64,000 nucleotides of DNA from Thiothrix sp. GTDB lineage: Bacteria > Pseudomonadota > Gammaproteobacteria > Thiotrichales > Thiotrichaceae. Shown piece by piece: positions 54,480 to 62,922 of the stretch. Where the stretch lies: the NCBI RefSeq assembly GCF_028714775.1, contig NZ_JAQTLS010000015.1, positions 29,979-93,978 on the forward strand, read 5' to 3'. Each line of letters begins with the position of its first letter. Position 1 is the first letter of the stretch. Made by a program: the position numbers and the translations under genes. The notes under the pieces are model-generated. The model searched no databases and was not told where the DNA came from. It saw nothing but the letters and a program-made list of their open reading frames with translations.

Positions 54480-54527
54480 TGTAGGAGCTTGCCCCGCAAG
54501 CGATCGCCAGCATGGCTGGCTCCTACA
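54480..54527. repeat. REP-like element with three-way-junction symmetry
   Basis: Outer arms TGTAGGAGC and GCTCCTACA are perfect inverted repeats. Inside lie two smaller hairpins, CTTGC-CCC-GCAAG and GCCAG-CATGG-CTGGC. The left 25 bases recur at 355-379. The element sits between convergent genes and supplies the stop codon (54523-54525) of the membrane protein on the minus strand. It may act as a bidirectional transcript end. Confidence 0.7.
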
Positions 54528-55929
54528 ATGGCGGTATCACCGACGGGTCAATCTTTGAGGCGACGGTTTGCAGGACATCCAGCAACCACGCGCCAAACGT
54601 ATAGCCACCACCGATCTTGAACAGCAGTTTAATCAAAACCAGCACCAAAATAATCGGCATGAAAACCGCCAACGGCGCAATCACAGCCAGATAGCCGCCT
54701 GCAAAAATGAATTTGGGGAAGTCGAATTTGTGCTGATCCTTGCGCCAGTCCTTGGTCAACTCCGTGAGTTTTTGCCGTGGAACCCATAACAACACCGACA
54801 ACGAAGCAATGATCATGTGCAGAACGGTGGGAACCAATGTGTACAGGAACATAAAGTACAGCCACCAATAATCGGGGTGCAGCGCATCCACCCGAATGCC
54901 ATCAAACAACAACTGCAAATCGAATACTGATGCACCACAACCACCGCCGAGTTGTGCCACCCAGTTTGTTGCAGCAATCCCCACTGTCACCGTCAGCGTA
55001 ATCAGGAGCAGGAACCCCAGCGCCAGCACCCCATCCAATAATGCCCAGACAAACGCAGTCCAACCGCCATGCACCTTATCCGCAATTGCGTACAACAGGC
55101 TGCGCGTCACCCCCAGCGACAACCAGTCCCACACCACATTCAACAACGGCAACAGCGCATAAAACAACAACAACATCAAACTGTCTGTTGTTACTCCCGG
55201 CTGCTGGACAAGCCAATACACCACCCCCGCCCCTGCTAACAGGTAAAATGGCACAAACCCTGCCCAGAACCAGCCTGCCGTTCCTTTATGCCGCATGATT
55301 TTGTATAATTTCTCCATCAACCAAGCGCCAGCGCCAGCGCCAGCGAAAGCGCCAGCGAAAGCGACAGCGCCAGCGCCAGCGCCAGCGACAGCGAAAGCGA
55401 AAAGATAAGCCCACTCCCTCCAACCACTGCGAGTGATGCCTTTATAATAAAGCCAAAACGTAACTGCCATCCATATCAGCACTGACCAACGTTGCCACCA
55501 CGCATCCAGTGCGGGCATCACGGTCATTCCGCCGATTTGCCCGCCTTGCCCAGTGAATGCCCAAAACACCAGTAAAGATAGGATGGGATAGACGAGTGCC
55601 ACACGGACGCTGAAGTCGAAGGCTGGCTCGGTGAAGGTTTTGACACCGAAAGCATGGGGGTAGTGTATGTCTTCTAGGCGTGACGGCTTTAGCGCGGCTT
55701 GGTCTTTGAACCAGTGGATGGCGGTGTAGTCGAGCAGGCGTTTGAGGTTGCGGCGGTAATAGTCGGCAAGCCCACCATTGATGTAGCTGAGCCAACGGTT
55801 GCGGCCTTCGCCCGGATTCAACAATGTCCAGAACACAAACAGCGCCCAGAAAAACCACAAAGCGCCCAGTGGTTTGAGCATGTCAGGGAGTAAGTTGGTG
55901 AGGGGGTCTAATGCGCCAATTGGATCCAT
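54523..55929 (-). CDS. Multi-pass membrane protein with FA/GA dipeptide repeat
   Basis: A 468-residue protein with about ten hydrophobic segments and no recognised family. The N-terminal region has an amphipathic stretch NRWLSYINGGLADYYRRNLKRLLD. Around residues 176-201 a membrane segment is made of 13 FA, VA or GA dipeptides, encoded by a hexanucleotide tandem repeat. The ATG at 55929 opens MDPIGALDPL. It is convergent with era. Confidence 0.75.
   Translation of the reverse strand: MDPIGALDPLTNLLPDMLKPLGALWFFWALFVFWTLLNPGEGRNRWLSYINGGLADYYRRNLKRLLDYTAIHWFKDQAALKPSRLEDIHYPHAFGVKTFTEPAFDFSVRVALVYPILSLLVFWAFTGQGGQIGGMTVMPALDAWWQRWSVLIWMAVTFWLYYKGITRSGWREWAYLFAFAVAGAGAGAVAFAGAFAGAGAGAWLMEKLYKIMRHKGTAGWFWAGFVPFYLLAGAGVVYWLVQQPGVTTDSLMLLLFYALLPLLNVVWDWLSLGVTRSLLYAIADKVHGGWTAFVWALLDGVLALGFLLLITLTVTVGIAATNWVAQLGGGCGASVFDLQLLFDGIRVDALHPDYWWLYFMFLYTLVPTVLHMIIASLSVLLWVPRQKLTELTKDWRKDQHKFDFPKFIFAGGYLAVIAPLAVFMPIILVLVLIKLLFKIGGGYTFGAWLLDVLQTVASKIDPSVIPPL
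55325..55402. repeat. Hexanucleotide tandem repeat (13 units) in a membrane-protein gene
   Basis: Thirteen perfect-length units of GCG followed by CCA, AAA or ACA. Read on the minus strand they encode alternating Phe/Val/Gly and Ala in a transmembrane segment. Gain or loss of units keeps the frame. Confidence 0.9.
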
Positions 55930-56087
55930 AAATTTCGACTGCCGCTGCGGTTGCCCGAATATACCACACTATCCCTGTGTTTAACGGACGTTTTCTTTCG
56001 GGGCTTTCTTGACCTGTACCCTACACCCTCAGTCGGATAAGCGTTACACTCTGCATCTTTTCAGGATTCCCCAATCGGAGTGTTTCA

Positions 56088-56879
56088 ATGCAGGAAGATT
56101 TACTCGCGTATGTACCCACCCCCGAGGCGCTGCAAGGCCGCGTGATTCTGGTCACAGGTGCTGCGGCAGGTTTGGGCAAAGCCATTGCGAAAGCCTGTGC
56201 GCAATACGGCGCGACCGTGGTGATGCTGGACAAGGAAATGCGCCGCACGGAAGGGACTTACGATGAAATCGTCAACGCAGGCTACCCAGAACCGGCGATT
56301 TACCCGCTGGACATGCAAGGCGCGACCGCCAAAGATTACGACGACCTCGCCAATAACATCCGCGAACAACTGGGGCGCTTGGATGGCGTGATGCTGAACG
56401 CCGCATGGTTGGCCTCTTTCACCCCGATCAAGTATTACGATACGGAAATCTGGGCGAAAATGATCATGGTGAACCTGCAAGCCAATTTCCTGCTGACCAA
56501 AGCCTGCCTGCCATTGCTGGAAGAGGCCGCTGACCCTTCTATCGTGTTTGCCAGCCATAATTCCACCAAAGCGTTTTACGGCGCATTCGGTGTGGCGAAA
56601 GCGGGCATGGAGGCATTTTGCACGATCCTGTCGCAAGAATACGATGAGGCGCAGAACTTCATGCGCGTCAATACCGTGGATACTGGCGCGGTACGTACTA
56701 GCCTGCGGGTTTTGAATTTCCCCGGCGAAACCCCGTACAGCATTGCCCGCCCGGAAGCGGTGGTTGGCCCTTACCTGTACTTTTTGGGTGCGGATGCGGG
56801 CAAACGTACTGGCGAACACCTCAAGTTCCCCGACCAACCTGCGGATGCGCGTTGGGCAGGGGAGGCGGCAGAAGCCTAA
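56088..56879 (+). CDS. Short-chain dehydrogenase/reductase (YciK-like)
   Basis: A 263-residue NAD(P)-dependent oxidoreductase. The nucleotide motif is VTGAAAGLGKAIA (about 21-33). LNAAWLA replaces the usual NNAG. The catalytic region is FASHNSTKAFYGAFGVAKAG, where the Tyr/Lys pair is Tyr-...-Lys as in YciK-type proteins. The stop overlaps the cmoA start by one base, so it heads the cmoAB transcript. The substrate is unknown. Confidence 0.85.
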   Translation: MQEDLLAYVPTPEALQGRVILVTGAAAGLGKAIAKACAQYGATVVMLDKEMRRTEGTYDEIVNAGYPEPAIYPLDMQGATAKDYDDLANNIREQLGRLDGVMLNAAWLASFTPIKYYDTEIWAKMIMVNLQANFLLTKACLPLLEEAADPSIVFASHNSTKAFYGAFGVAKAGMEAFCTILSQEYDEAQNFMRVNTVDTGAVRTSLRVLNFPGETPYSIARPEAVVGPYLYFLGADAGKRTGEHLKFPDQPADARWAGEAAEA

Positions 56880-57607
56880 TGCAGCGCGATGCTATCTACG
56901 CCTTGCCGCAAGGTCAGGTGGTGGATTTTGCGTTTAACGAAGCGGTCGCGGACGTGTTCCCTGACATGATCCGCCGCTCCGTACCCGGCTATGAAACCAT
57001 CATCGGGCTGCTGGGCATCATCGCCAAACGTTACGCACAACCTGGCACACGCATTTACGACCTCGGCTGTTCGCTGGGCGCGGCTACCTTGTCGATGGCT
57101 TCGCAAGTGCGGGAAGCGGGGGTAAGTTTCGTGTGCGTGGACAATTCCGCTGCGATGACCAGCCGTTGCGGGCAAATCCTGCAACGCCACTTGCCTGCCG
57201 GACAATTCCAAGTAATCTGCGACGACATCCAAGCCGTCACGCTGGAAAACGCTTCGGTGGTGGTGCTGAATTTCACCCTGCAATTCCTCAATCCCGCCGA
57301 ACGCTTGGCGATGTTACGTAACATCTATGCAGGCTTGCGCCCCGGCGGGGTGTTGGTGTTGTCGGAAAAGCTCCAGTTTGCCGACCCCGCCGGGCAGGAT
57401 TTGCTGACGGATTTGCACTTGGAATTCAAGCGTGCCAACGGTTACAGCGAACTCGAAATCAGCCAGAAACGTTCCGCGCTGGATAATGTGCTGATCCCCG
57501 ACACCACCGCGCAGCATGTGGAACGCTTACAGGCGGCGGGGTTTGGGCAAGTGCTGCAATGGTTCCAAGGCTTCAATTTTGCCTCGATGCTGGCGGTGAA
57601 ATCGTGA
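56879..57607 (+). CDS. cmoA: Carboxy-SAM synthase CmoA
   Basis: A 242-residue enzyme that converts SAM and prephenate to carboxy-SAM for wobble uridine-5-oxyacetate. The SAM motif is IYDLGCSLGAATLSM (about 60-74), with DNSAAM after strand 2. The ATG shares a base with the SDR stop and the stop overlaps cmoB (GTGA). Confidence 0.95.
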   Translation: MQRDAIYALPQGQVVDFAFNEAVADVFPDMIRRSVPGYETIIGLLGIIAKRYAQPGTRIYDLGCSLGAATLSMASQVREAGVSFVCVDNSAAMTSRCGQILQRHLPAGQFQVICDDIQAVTLENASVVVLNFTLQFLNPAERLAMLRNIYAGLRPGGVLVLSEKLQFADPAGQDLLTDLHLEFKRANGYSELEISQKRSALDNVLIPDTTAQHVERLQAAGFGQVLQWFQGFNFASMLAVKS

Positions 57608-58581
57608 GTGAATCCCTTTACGCTTTTTTGGCGAATTCCCGCCTCGCAGCGTGGCTAGATACTTTACCCGCGCAATTGCAATCCGCTGCCCAAGAAAATA
57701 CCCACGGCAAACAAGCGGAATGGCAAGCGGCACTGGATGCTTTGCCGGACATCCAGCCTTCCAGTACCGATTTCAACAGCAGCGCAGTACGCATTGGCGC
57801 GGCGACGGATGCAGATGAAAACGCCTGCGCCCAATTGACTGCTTCCCTGCAAGCCCTGATCCCGTGGCGCAAAGGCCCTTACGAACTGTTCGGCGTGCAG
57901 GTTGATACCGAATGGCGTTCGGATTGGAAGTGGGAACGGGTATTTCCACACCTGACTTCCTTGCAAGACCGGATTGTGCTGGACGTTGGTTGCGGCAGTG
58001 GCTATCACCTGTGGCGCATGTTGGGGGCAGGGGCGCAAGCCGTGGTCGGAATTGACCCCACTTTGCTATTTCTCACACAATTCAATCTGGTAAAGCGTTA
58101 CGCTGGCGAACAGCCGGTATGGATGTTGCCGCTGAAAAGTGAAGACTTGCCGGACTTGCGCCAGAAGGGTTTCGACACCATCTTCTCAATGGGGGTGTTG
58201 TACCATCGGCGTGACCCCTTAGGGCATTTGCAGGAATTGCGTCGTGCCTTGCGGGCGGGCGGTGAATTGGTGCTGGAAACCTTGGTGGTGGAAGGCGACG
58301 AACACACCGCGCTGATGCCGCATGACCGTTACGCCAAAATGCGCAATGTGTGGTTTATCCCATCTGTGCCGATGCTGGAATTGTGGTTGAAACGGCTGGG
58401 CTTCACCCATGTCCGGGTGGTGGATATAACGACAACAAGTGTGGAAGAACAACGTTGTACGGCGTGGAGTAAAGGTGAATCTTTAGCTGATTTCCTTGAC
58501 CCGGCGGACAATAGCCGTACTATTGAAGGTTATCCCGCCCCATTACGGGCTACTTTGATCGCCAATACCCCGGCGTCATAA
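57604..58581 (+). CDS. cmoB: tRNA U34 carboxymethyltransferase CmoB
   Basis: A 325-residue enzyme that transfers the carboxymethyl group from carboxy-SAM to 5-hydroxyuridine-34. The motif I is VLDVGCGSGYHLWRM, preceded by LIPWRKGPYELFGV and followed by FSMGVLYHRRDPLGHL, all typical of CmoB. A GTG start at 57604 overlapping the cmoA stop gives the normal length (E. coli 323). Confidence 0.95.
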   Translation: MSESLYAFLANSRLAAWLDTLPAQLQSAAQENTHGKQAEWQAALDALPDIQPSSTDFNSSAVRIGAATDADENACAQLTASLQALIPWRKGPYELFGVQVDTEWRSDWKWERVFPHLTSLQDRIVLDVGCGSGYHLWRMLGAGAQAVVGIDPTLLFLTQFNLVKRYAGEQPVWMLPLKSEDLPDLRQKGFDTIFSMGVLYHRRDPLGHLQELRRALRAGGELVLETLVVEGDEHTALMPHDRYAKMRNVWFIPSVPMLELWLKRLGFTHVRVVDITTTSVEEQRCTAWSKGESLADFLDPADNSRTIEGYPAPLRATLIANTPAS

Positions 58582-58601
58582 AATTGAGTGAAGTGAGGAT
58601 C

Positions 58602-59294
58602 GTGAATACGCTATTGCAAAAACCAGGGTTTATCTTGGCGCTTGGTGAAGCCAGCCAGTTACAGCAACACCTTACCCAGCGCATGGGGCAGGCGTACCAG
58701 CGCTTCCGCCAAAGCTGGAACAACTTGCTGCGTGACCCTTACCTGCGTGATGGCGGCTCTTACCGCTACCGGCGCTATTCCGTTTTTCATTGGCAAAACA
58801 AGCGCCTGACGGTGCTTCCTCATGAGCCGCATTACCAAAGTAGCCATTACAACCATGTACACGGCGGGTTTAACCGCAATTTCCGCGCATGGCTGCCGAC
58901 CACCTTGAATAACCCGGCATTGCTTGAAATCGTGCGCTGGGCAACCGGGCTGTTTTCCCATAATCCAGCGGAATTGTGGCGCATCCAATCACACCAGTTC
59001 CGCATCGTTGCCCGCCCCGACCAATTGGGCAAACCGACCCCGGAAGGCGTGCATAAAGATGGTGCGGAATACATCCTGATCATGATGATGGATCGGCACA
59101 ATGTGAAAGGCGGGGTAAGCCGCATTTACGACAATGACATGCGCCCACTCGGGGAAGGGACGTTGGAACAGGCGGGCGACATCGTGCTGGTGAATGACCG
59201 TGCTGTCTACCACGGGGTGACGGAAATCAGCCCGCAAGACCCAACACAGCCCGCATGGCGGGATGTGCTGGTACTGACATTCCATAAGCAGTAA
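58602..59294 (+). CDS. 2OG-Fe(II) dioxygenase family protein
   Basis: About 230 residues; relatives (PF10014) include free L-amino-acid hydroxylases such as isoleucine 4-hydroxylase. The iron ligands are His and Asp in GVHKDGAEYI and the distal His in VYHGV. The 2-oxoglutarate arginine is in AWRDVLVLTF. A GTG at 58602 with GAGG just upstream is chosen; a TTG at 58584, 3 bases after cmoB, is the alternative. Being last in the SDR-cmoA-cmoB operon is notable, but a role in tRNA modification is only speculation. Confidence 0.8.
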   Translation: MNTLLQKPGFILALGEASQLQQHLTQRMGQAYQRFRQSWNNLLRDPYLRDGGSYRYRRYSVFHWQNKRLTVLPHEPHYQSSHYNHVHGGFNRNFRAWLPTTLNNPALLEIVRWATGLFSHNPAELWRIQSHQFRIVARPDQLGKPTPEGVHKDGAEYILIMMMDRHNVKGGVSRIYDNDMRPLGEGTLEQAGDIVLVNDRAVYHGVTEISPQDPTQPAWRDVLVLTFHKQ

Positions 59295-59313
59295 CGGGCT
59301 GTCCTGCTGAACG

Positions 59314-59865
59314 TCAGGGTTTGCTGGGTGGGGTAGGCAACAGCAGTTTGAAACCCGTCGGGATCACGTCCGGTGAGGCAAGCTTGTCGCGGTTGGCTTC
59401 GTAAATCTGGCGGTACATTTCGGTACTGCCGTACAACTGTGTTGCGACCATCGACAGGGATGCACCTTCATTCACGGTGAAATAGGTCAGGGTTTGCCCG
59501 TCCGGTGTTTTTTCCGTACTCACTTCCCCATATGATTTTGCTGCCGGAGATGGCGTGTCCGCTGCTGGCTTTTCGGCAGGTTTCCCTTGCTCTTCCGCTG
59601 GTTTGCTGTCCGCCGCTTGGTTGTCCGTGGGTGCAGCAACCGGAGCAGCAGGTGCGGTGGTAGTGACAGTTTCCCCTTTCATCAAGCCTTGCGCCGCTTG
59701 GAATACCGCATCAGGGCTTTCGGGGGCAGCAGGGGCAGGTGTTGGGACTGTCATCAAGTCTTTGGCTGCCTGGAAAACCGCATCCGGCTTATCTTCGGCG
59801 TGCAGGGCGGGGCTTAGCCCAACGGCAAAGCCAAATGCCAGCAAGAGTGTGCGGCGGATATTCAT
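59314..59865 (-). CDS. Exported LysM-domain protein
   Basis: A 183-residue protein with a signal peptide (LLLAFGFAVGLSPALHA). Two PDAVFQAA..LM repeats lie at about 27-38 and 50-62, followed by a Pro/Ala-rich linker. A C-terminal LysM/FimV-like domain (about 125-180) has YFTVNEGASLSMVATQLYG and IYEANRDKL. It probably binds peptidoglycan in the periplasm. It is the last gene of a minus-strand cluster and overlaps the receptor gene (ATGA). Confidence 0.82.
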   Translation of the reverse strand: MNIRRTLLLAFGFAVGLSPALHAEDKPDAVFQAAKDLMTVPTPAPAAPESPDAVFQAAQGLMKGETVTTTAPAAPVAAPTDNQAADSKPAEEQGKPAEKPAADTPSPAAKSYGEVSTEKTPDGQTLTYFTVNEGASLSMVATQLYGSTEMYRQIYEANRDKLASPDVIPTGFKLLLPTPPSKP

Positions 59866-61085
59866 GGTTGCCCCCCCACATTACGTGGCGCGTTGCCCGC
59901 ACGGCGGATGAAAATGTTCAGTGATTTGCGTAAACGTTCAATGGCGGCTCCCAGTTCTTGGGTTTTGTCATAGGCAGGGACATCCACTGGCGTATCGGTT
60001 TCACCTTGGCTTAAACGTTCCACTGCGTCGGTCAGTTGATCCAGCGGGCGGGAAATCTGCCGGGACAGCCAGAATGCCATCGCGCTTGCCAGTACCAACA
60101 CCAATGCCCCAATGCCGAGGAAACGCCACAGGGTTGCCCTTACCGGCGCAAATACAGTATGGCTGTCGGCGATGCTGACCAGTGTCCCCACATTCATCTT
60201 GCCGTTATCCAGCTTGATGGGCAGGGTTGAGATGAAATTGTTATCTTGCTCAAATGACACGGGCGTGGCGCTGTCTGACAAACGTCCGGTCAGTTCCGGG
60301 TAGTCTTTGAACAGTGTGTGGCCTGTGTTCAAGTCGATGGGCGCACCCCATGTTTTGTCAGCTTCGGGGTGGTAGTAATAGTAGCCCTCAGGGGAAATGA
60401 ACAGCAGCTTCTCACCTTCGCTTTGGGCATTCGCAACCAGATCAATGACTTTCTTGCCCAGTGTGTTGAAGATGATCATTCCTTGCAGTTGCTTTTCCTT
60501 ACTGAACAGCGGTGTACCGTAACGGATAGTCGGGCGCGGTGGGAGTTCTGCTTTGTCTTTCAGATGCTTAAGGTCGAATTGTGAAATGAATAGCCCGCCT
60601 TCTGGCAGTTTCAGGGTGCTGTAAATGGGGTAACGGCTGATTTTATTTTCCAGCCGGTCATCCGGGATGATGTCTGCTTTGTTGCCATCGTACTGGATGT
60701 CAATCAGTTCCATCCCCGTGCTGTCCAGCAAACGCACTTGGTCGTAAATACCTCGGTTCTGGGAAAATTTCTGGAAGCTGCTGCGTAGGTTGCCCAGCAT
60801 TAACTGGCGGGTGGCATCGTCGCCCTTGAGTTTGGACGTGAGGTACAAGCCCACATCATTGGAATCCCGCAGGTAGAACAAGTCGCCTTGCACCCCTTGG
60901 AAAAACATCTGGATTTGTTCATTGAGCAGCGCCAGCTTGGCTTCATGGTTGGATATGCTGTGCTTGCGCAAGGTGTCGACAGAGGATTGGAGGGCATATC
61001 CCCCCATCAGGAACAGGGGTAATAGGCTGGTTAGCAGCAAGGCTAACAACACCCGTGTGCGGATTTTATGGATGCGTATTTGCAT
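59862..61085 (-). CDS. Cache-HAMP membrane receptor lacking an output domain
   Basis: A 407-residue protein with transmembrane helix 1 at about 12-33 and a large periplasmic double-Cache-type sensor at about 35-315 (with LLFISPEGYYYYHPEAD). Transmembrane helix 2 lies at about 320-341, then a HAMP domain with RQISRPLDQLTDAVERLSQGE. It ends about 50 residues after HAMP with no kinase, GGDEF or MCP signalling part. AAAGGAG precedes the ATG. The neighbours are two Roadblock-type cytosolic proteins and a LysM protein, so output may pass to a partner. Confidence 0.85.
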   Translation of the reverse strand: MQIRIHKIRTRVLLALLLTSLLPLFLMGGYALQSSVDTLRKHSISNHEAKLALLNEQIQMFFQGVQGDLFYLRDSNDVGLYLTSKLKGDDATRQLMLGNLRSSFQKFSQNRGIYDQVRLLDSTGMELIDIQYDGNKADIIPDDRLENKISRYPIYSTLKLPEGGLFISQFDLKHLKDKAELPPRPTIRYGTPLFSKEKQLQGMIIFNTLGKKVIDLVANAQSEGEKLLFISPEGYYYYHPEADKTWGAPIDLNTGHTLFKDYPELTGRLSDSATPVSFEQDNNFISTLPIKLDNGKMNVGTLVSIADSHTVFAPVRATLWRFLGIGALVLVLASAMAFWLSRQISRPLDQLTDAVERLSQGETDTPVDVPAYDKTQELGAAIERLRKSLNIFIRRAGNAPRNVGGQP

Positions 61086-61132
61086 GGTGGTCTACTCCTT
61101 TAGACATGATGGATGCTGTAATCACTCGCAGC

Positions 61133-61783
61133 TTATTGGATCAATGTTTGTGCCTGCTGCTGGAATGCTTGCCGTTCTGCCTCAGTTTCAAATTCTGGCA
61201 GTAACAGTGCCAGCAGTTGGGGCAATTGCTGGTTGGTGGGGGAATAACGCTGCTGCCAATGGCTGAGGGCATCGCTGAAAACCCAACGCGCGGCAGGCCC
61301 TAGATGGTGGATGAGCAGTTTCTGCAAAGCATCCAGTCGAGGTTGAAGATTGGGGTCAGGGGCAGTGGGAATAGGAGACGTGGGCGGTGGCGGTGGGGGA
61401 ACGGGGATGGCAGGGGCTGGTTCGGGAGCGGGAGGCGTAGCAGTTTCAGGCTCCCGGCTGCTCAACAGTTTATTAGCGGCGGATTTAACCCCCATGTGGA
61501 TCAAGGGCAAGTTGATGCGCTGGTCAGTCAGTAATAGCACGATATGGCTGGATTGGAGCCAATAGGCCACGAACATGCCGTCCCCCAGCACCAGATAAAG
61601 CTCATCGTAGCTTTTACCGACAGCTTCCGCCGCAAGGAATATGTGTTCGATTTGCTGCAAGACCGGCAGTAATACATTCTCCTGCGTCGCAGGGAAGGTA
61701 GATTGCACGATGGTTTGTTGGTGGTAGGTACAAGCTTCGTGGACGCCTTTAAGGTGGCGGATACTGGCTAATGCATTGTCCAT
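61133..61783 (-). CDS. Roadblock-like protein with proline-rich linker
   Basis: A 216-residue protein. The N-terminal ~100 residues look like a Roadblock/LC7-type fold (ELYLVLGDGMFVAYWLQSSHIVLLLTD). A strongly Pro-rich linker covers about 112-147. A C-terminal helical domain (LDALQKLLIHHLGPAARWVFSDAL) resembles DUF8082. AAGGAA precedes the ATG. It lies between the Roadblock gene and the receptor gene. Confidence 0.65.
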   Translation of the reverse strand: MDNALASIRHLKGVHEACTYHQQTIVQSTFPATQENVLLPVLQQIEHIFLAAEAVGKSYDELYLVLGDGMFVAYWLQSSHIVLLLTDQRINLPLIHMGVKSAANKLLSSREPETATPPAPEPAPAIPVPPPPPPTSPIPTAPDPNLQPRLDALQKLLIHHLGPAARWVFSDALSHWQQRYSPTNQQLPQLLALLLPEFETEAERQAFQQQAQTLIQ

Positions 61784-61832
61784 AGTTTTTTCCTTCGTGG
61801 AAATAAGTTCCCTTCCTGGGGCTATATTGCTG

Positions 61833-62165
61833 TTATTGCAGCACGGTCATGATTTGTTCGCTGATGCCTGCGATGGGTACGCGGGGCTTGATGGTTACAC
61901 CCAATGTTTGCTCTTTTTCTGCCAGCAACAGCAAATTGTCGTCTTGTGGGCTTTTGAGGATAGCTTGATGAATGTAGCCGACACCCGCCGCATCCCCAAT
62001 GCTGGGTAACATGCCGGAAAAGAAGGCGATCAGTTCGTCCATGCCTTCGTCGCCCGCACTGGAGTGCAATACGTCACCCATTGGGTCGGTCAGGGTCACG
62101 CCCGTGACACCGGGAATGGCGAGGATACGTTCCAATGTGGCAGTGGTTGGGGTTTTGGTTTCCAT
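61833..62165 (-). CDS. Roadblock/LC7 domain protein
   Basis: A 110-residue Roadblock protein with LERILAIPGVTGVTLTDPMGDVL and a hydrophobic strand pattern typical of MglB-type proteins. The ATG at 62165 is chosen because GAGGAACT lies 6 bases upstream; an ATG at 62183 has no site. MglB-like proteins regulate small GTPases, but no MglA is seen here. It is the first gene of the receptor cluster. Confidence 0.85.
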   Translation of the reverse strand: METKTPTTATLERILAIPGVTGVTLTDPMGDVLHSSAGDEGMDELIAFFSGMLPSIGDAAGVGYIHQAILKSPQDDNLLLLAEKEQTLGVTIKPRVPIAGISEQIMTVLQ

Positions 62166-62294
62166 TCCAAGTTCCTCAGGCATTATTTTTTGATACTTAA
62201 CGAAGATAGGGTATCCACTCAGGTTGTGGGGCAGGGATGATGATTTTTGTTGATCTATCTCAATGTTTTCTTATTAGGCGGGTGTGCAAGGGGA

Positions 62295-62326
62295 TAAAAA
62301 AAGGATGCCCCGATTTACGGGGCATC
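62295..62326 (-). terminator. Rho-independent terminator downstream of the transglutaminase-like lipoprotein gene
   Basis: A perfect 9-bp stem GATGCCCCG / CGGGGCATC with a 5-base loop. On the minus strand it is followed by CC and seven T. It ends the ubiG-lipoprotein transcript. Confidence 0.85.
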
Positions 62327-62349
62327 TGTGTCGGTCGGCGCGGACGGGT

Positions 62350-62922
62350 TTAACCCGGCCCCTCGAAATATTTCCACGGGTAACGTTCATCATCCTTGAC
62401 CGTACTCCAGAACAGTTTGCCGGAATCACGCCAAGGGTCGAGCAAGATACCGCTGCTGAACGGCTTGCCTTTGGCAGTGACAATCAGGGTGCTGTGTTCA
62501 CGCCATGCATTGCCTTTGTAGGCGACACCCCAGTAAAGATCAAAGGTTTGCAGGTTTTTGGAACGCATCCGCGCCCGCATTGCCCGCGCCCAATCCACAC
62601 ACAAGCCCGCTTTACGCTGGTTGGCATTGCGCAGGGTATTGTGGAACAGCGGAGGCCACGTCAAGCCCCAGTCATTTGCCAGATACATTGGGTAAACGAA
62701 GGCGTCATGGGCAACATCGTGTGCTTCCCGTGGGCTGATCGTCGCGGGGTCAAGCGAAATCAGCGCGGCCTCCAGTTCTTGAATTTTCTGTTGCATGTCT
62801 GGGGTCATGCTCGCCAGACGCACATCGCCAGTGGGGGTGGCTTGTACGCCGTCGTACTGCACAGCGCAGCCACTGAACAGCAAGGGCAACAGCAGCAGGG
62901 GGACTGCATGTTTGGCTATCAT
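62350..62922 (-). CDS. Lipoprotein with transglutaminase-like catalytic triad
   Basis: A 190-residue protein. The signal ends FSGC, so it should be lipidated at Cys19. A papain-like set is visible: Cys108 in AGLCVDWAR, His143 in REHSTLIV and Asp162 in ILLDPWRDSG. This arrangement is that of bacterial transglutaminase-like or cysteine-peptidase folds. The ATG overlaps the ubiG stop (ATGA) and AAGGAAAG lies upstream. A terminator follows. Substrate and role are unknown. Confidence 0.78.
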   Translation of the reverse strand: MIAKHAVPLLLLPLLFSGCAVQYDGVQATPTGDVRLASMTPDMQQKIQELEAALISLDPATISPREAHDVAHDAFVYPMYLANDWGLTWPPLFHNTLRNANQRKAGLCVDWARAMRARMRSKNLQTFDLYWGVAYKGNAWREHSTLIVTAKGKPFSSGILLDPWRDSGKLFWSTVKDDERYPWKYFEGPG

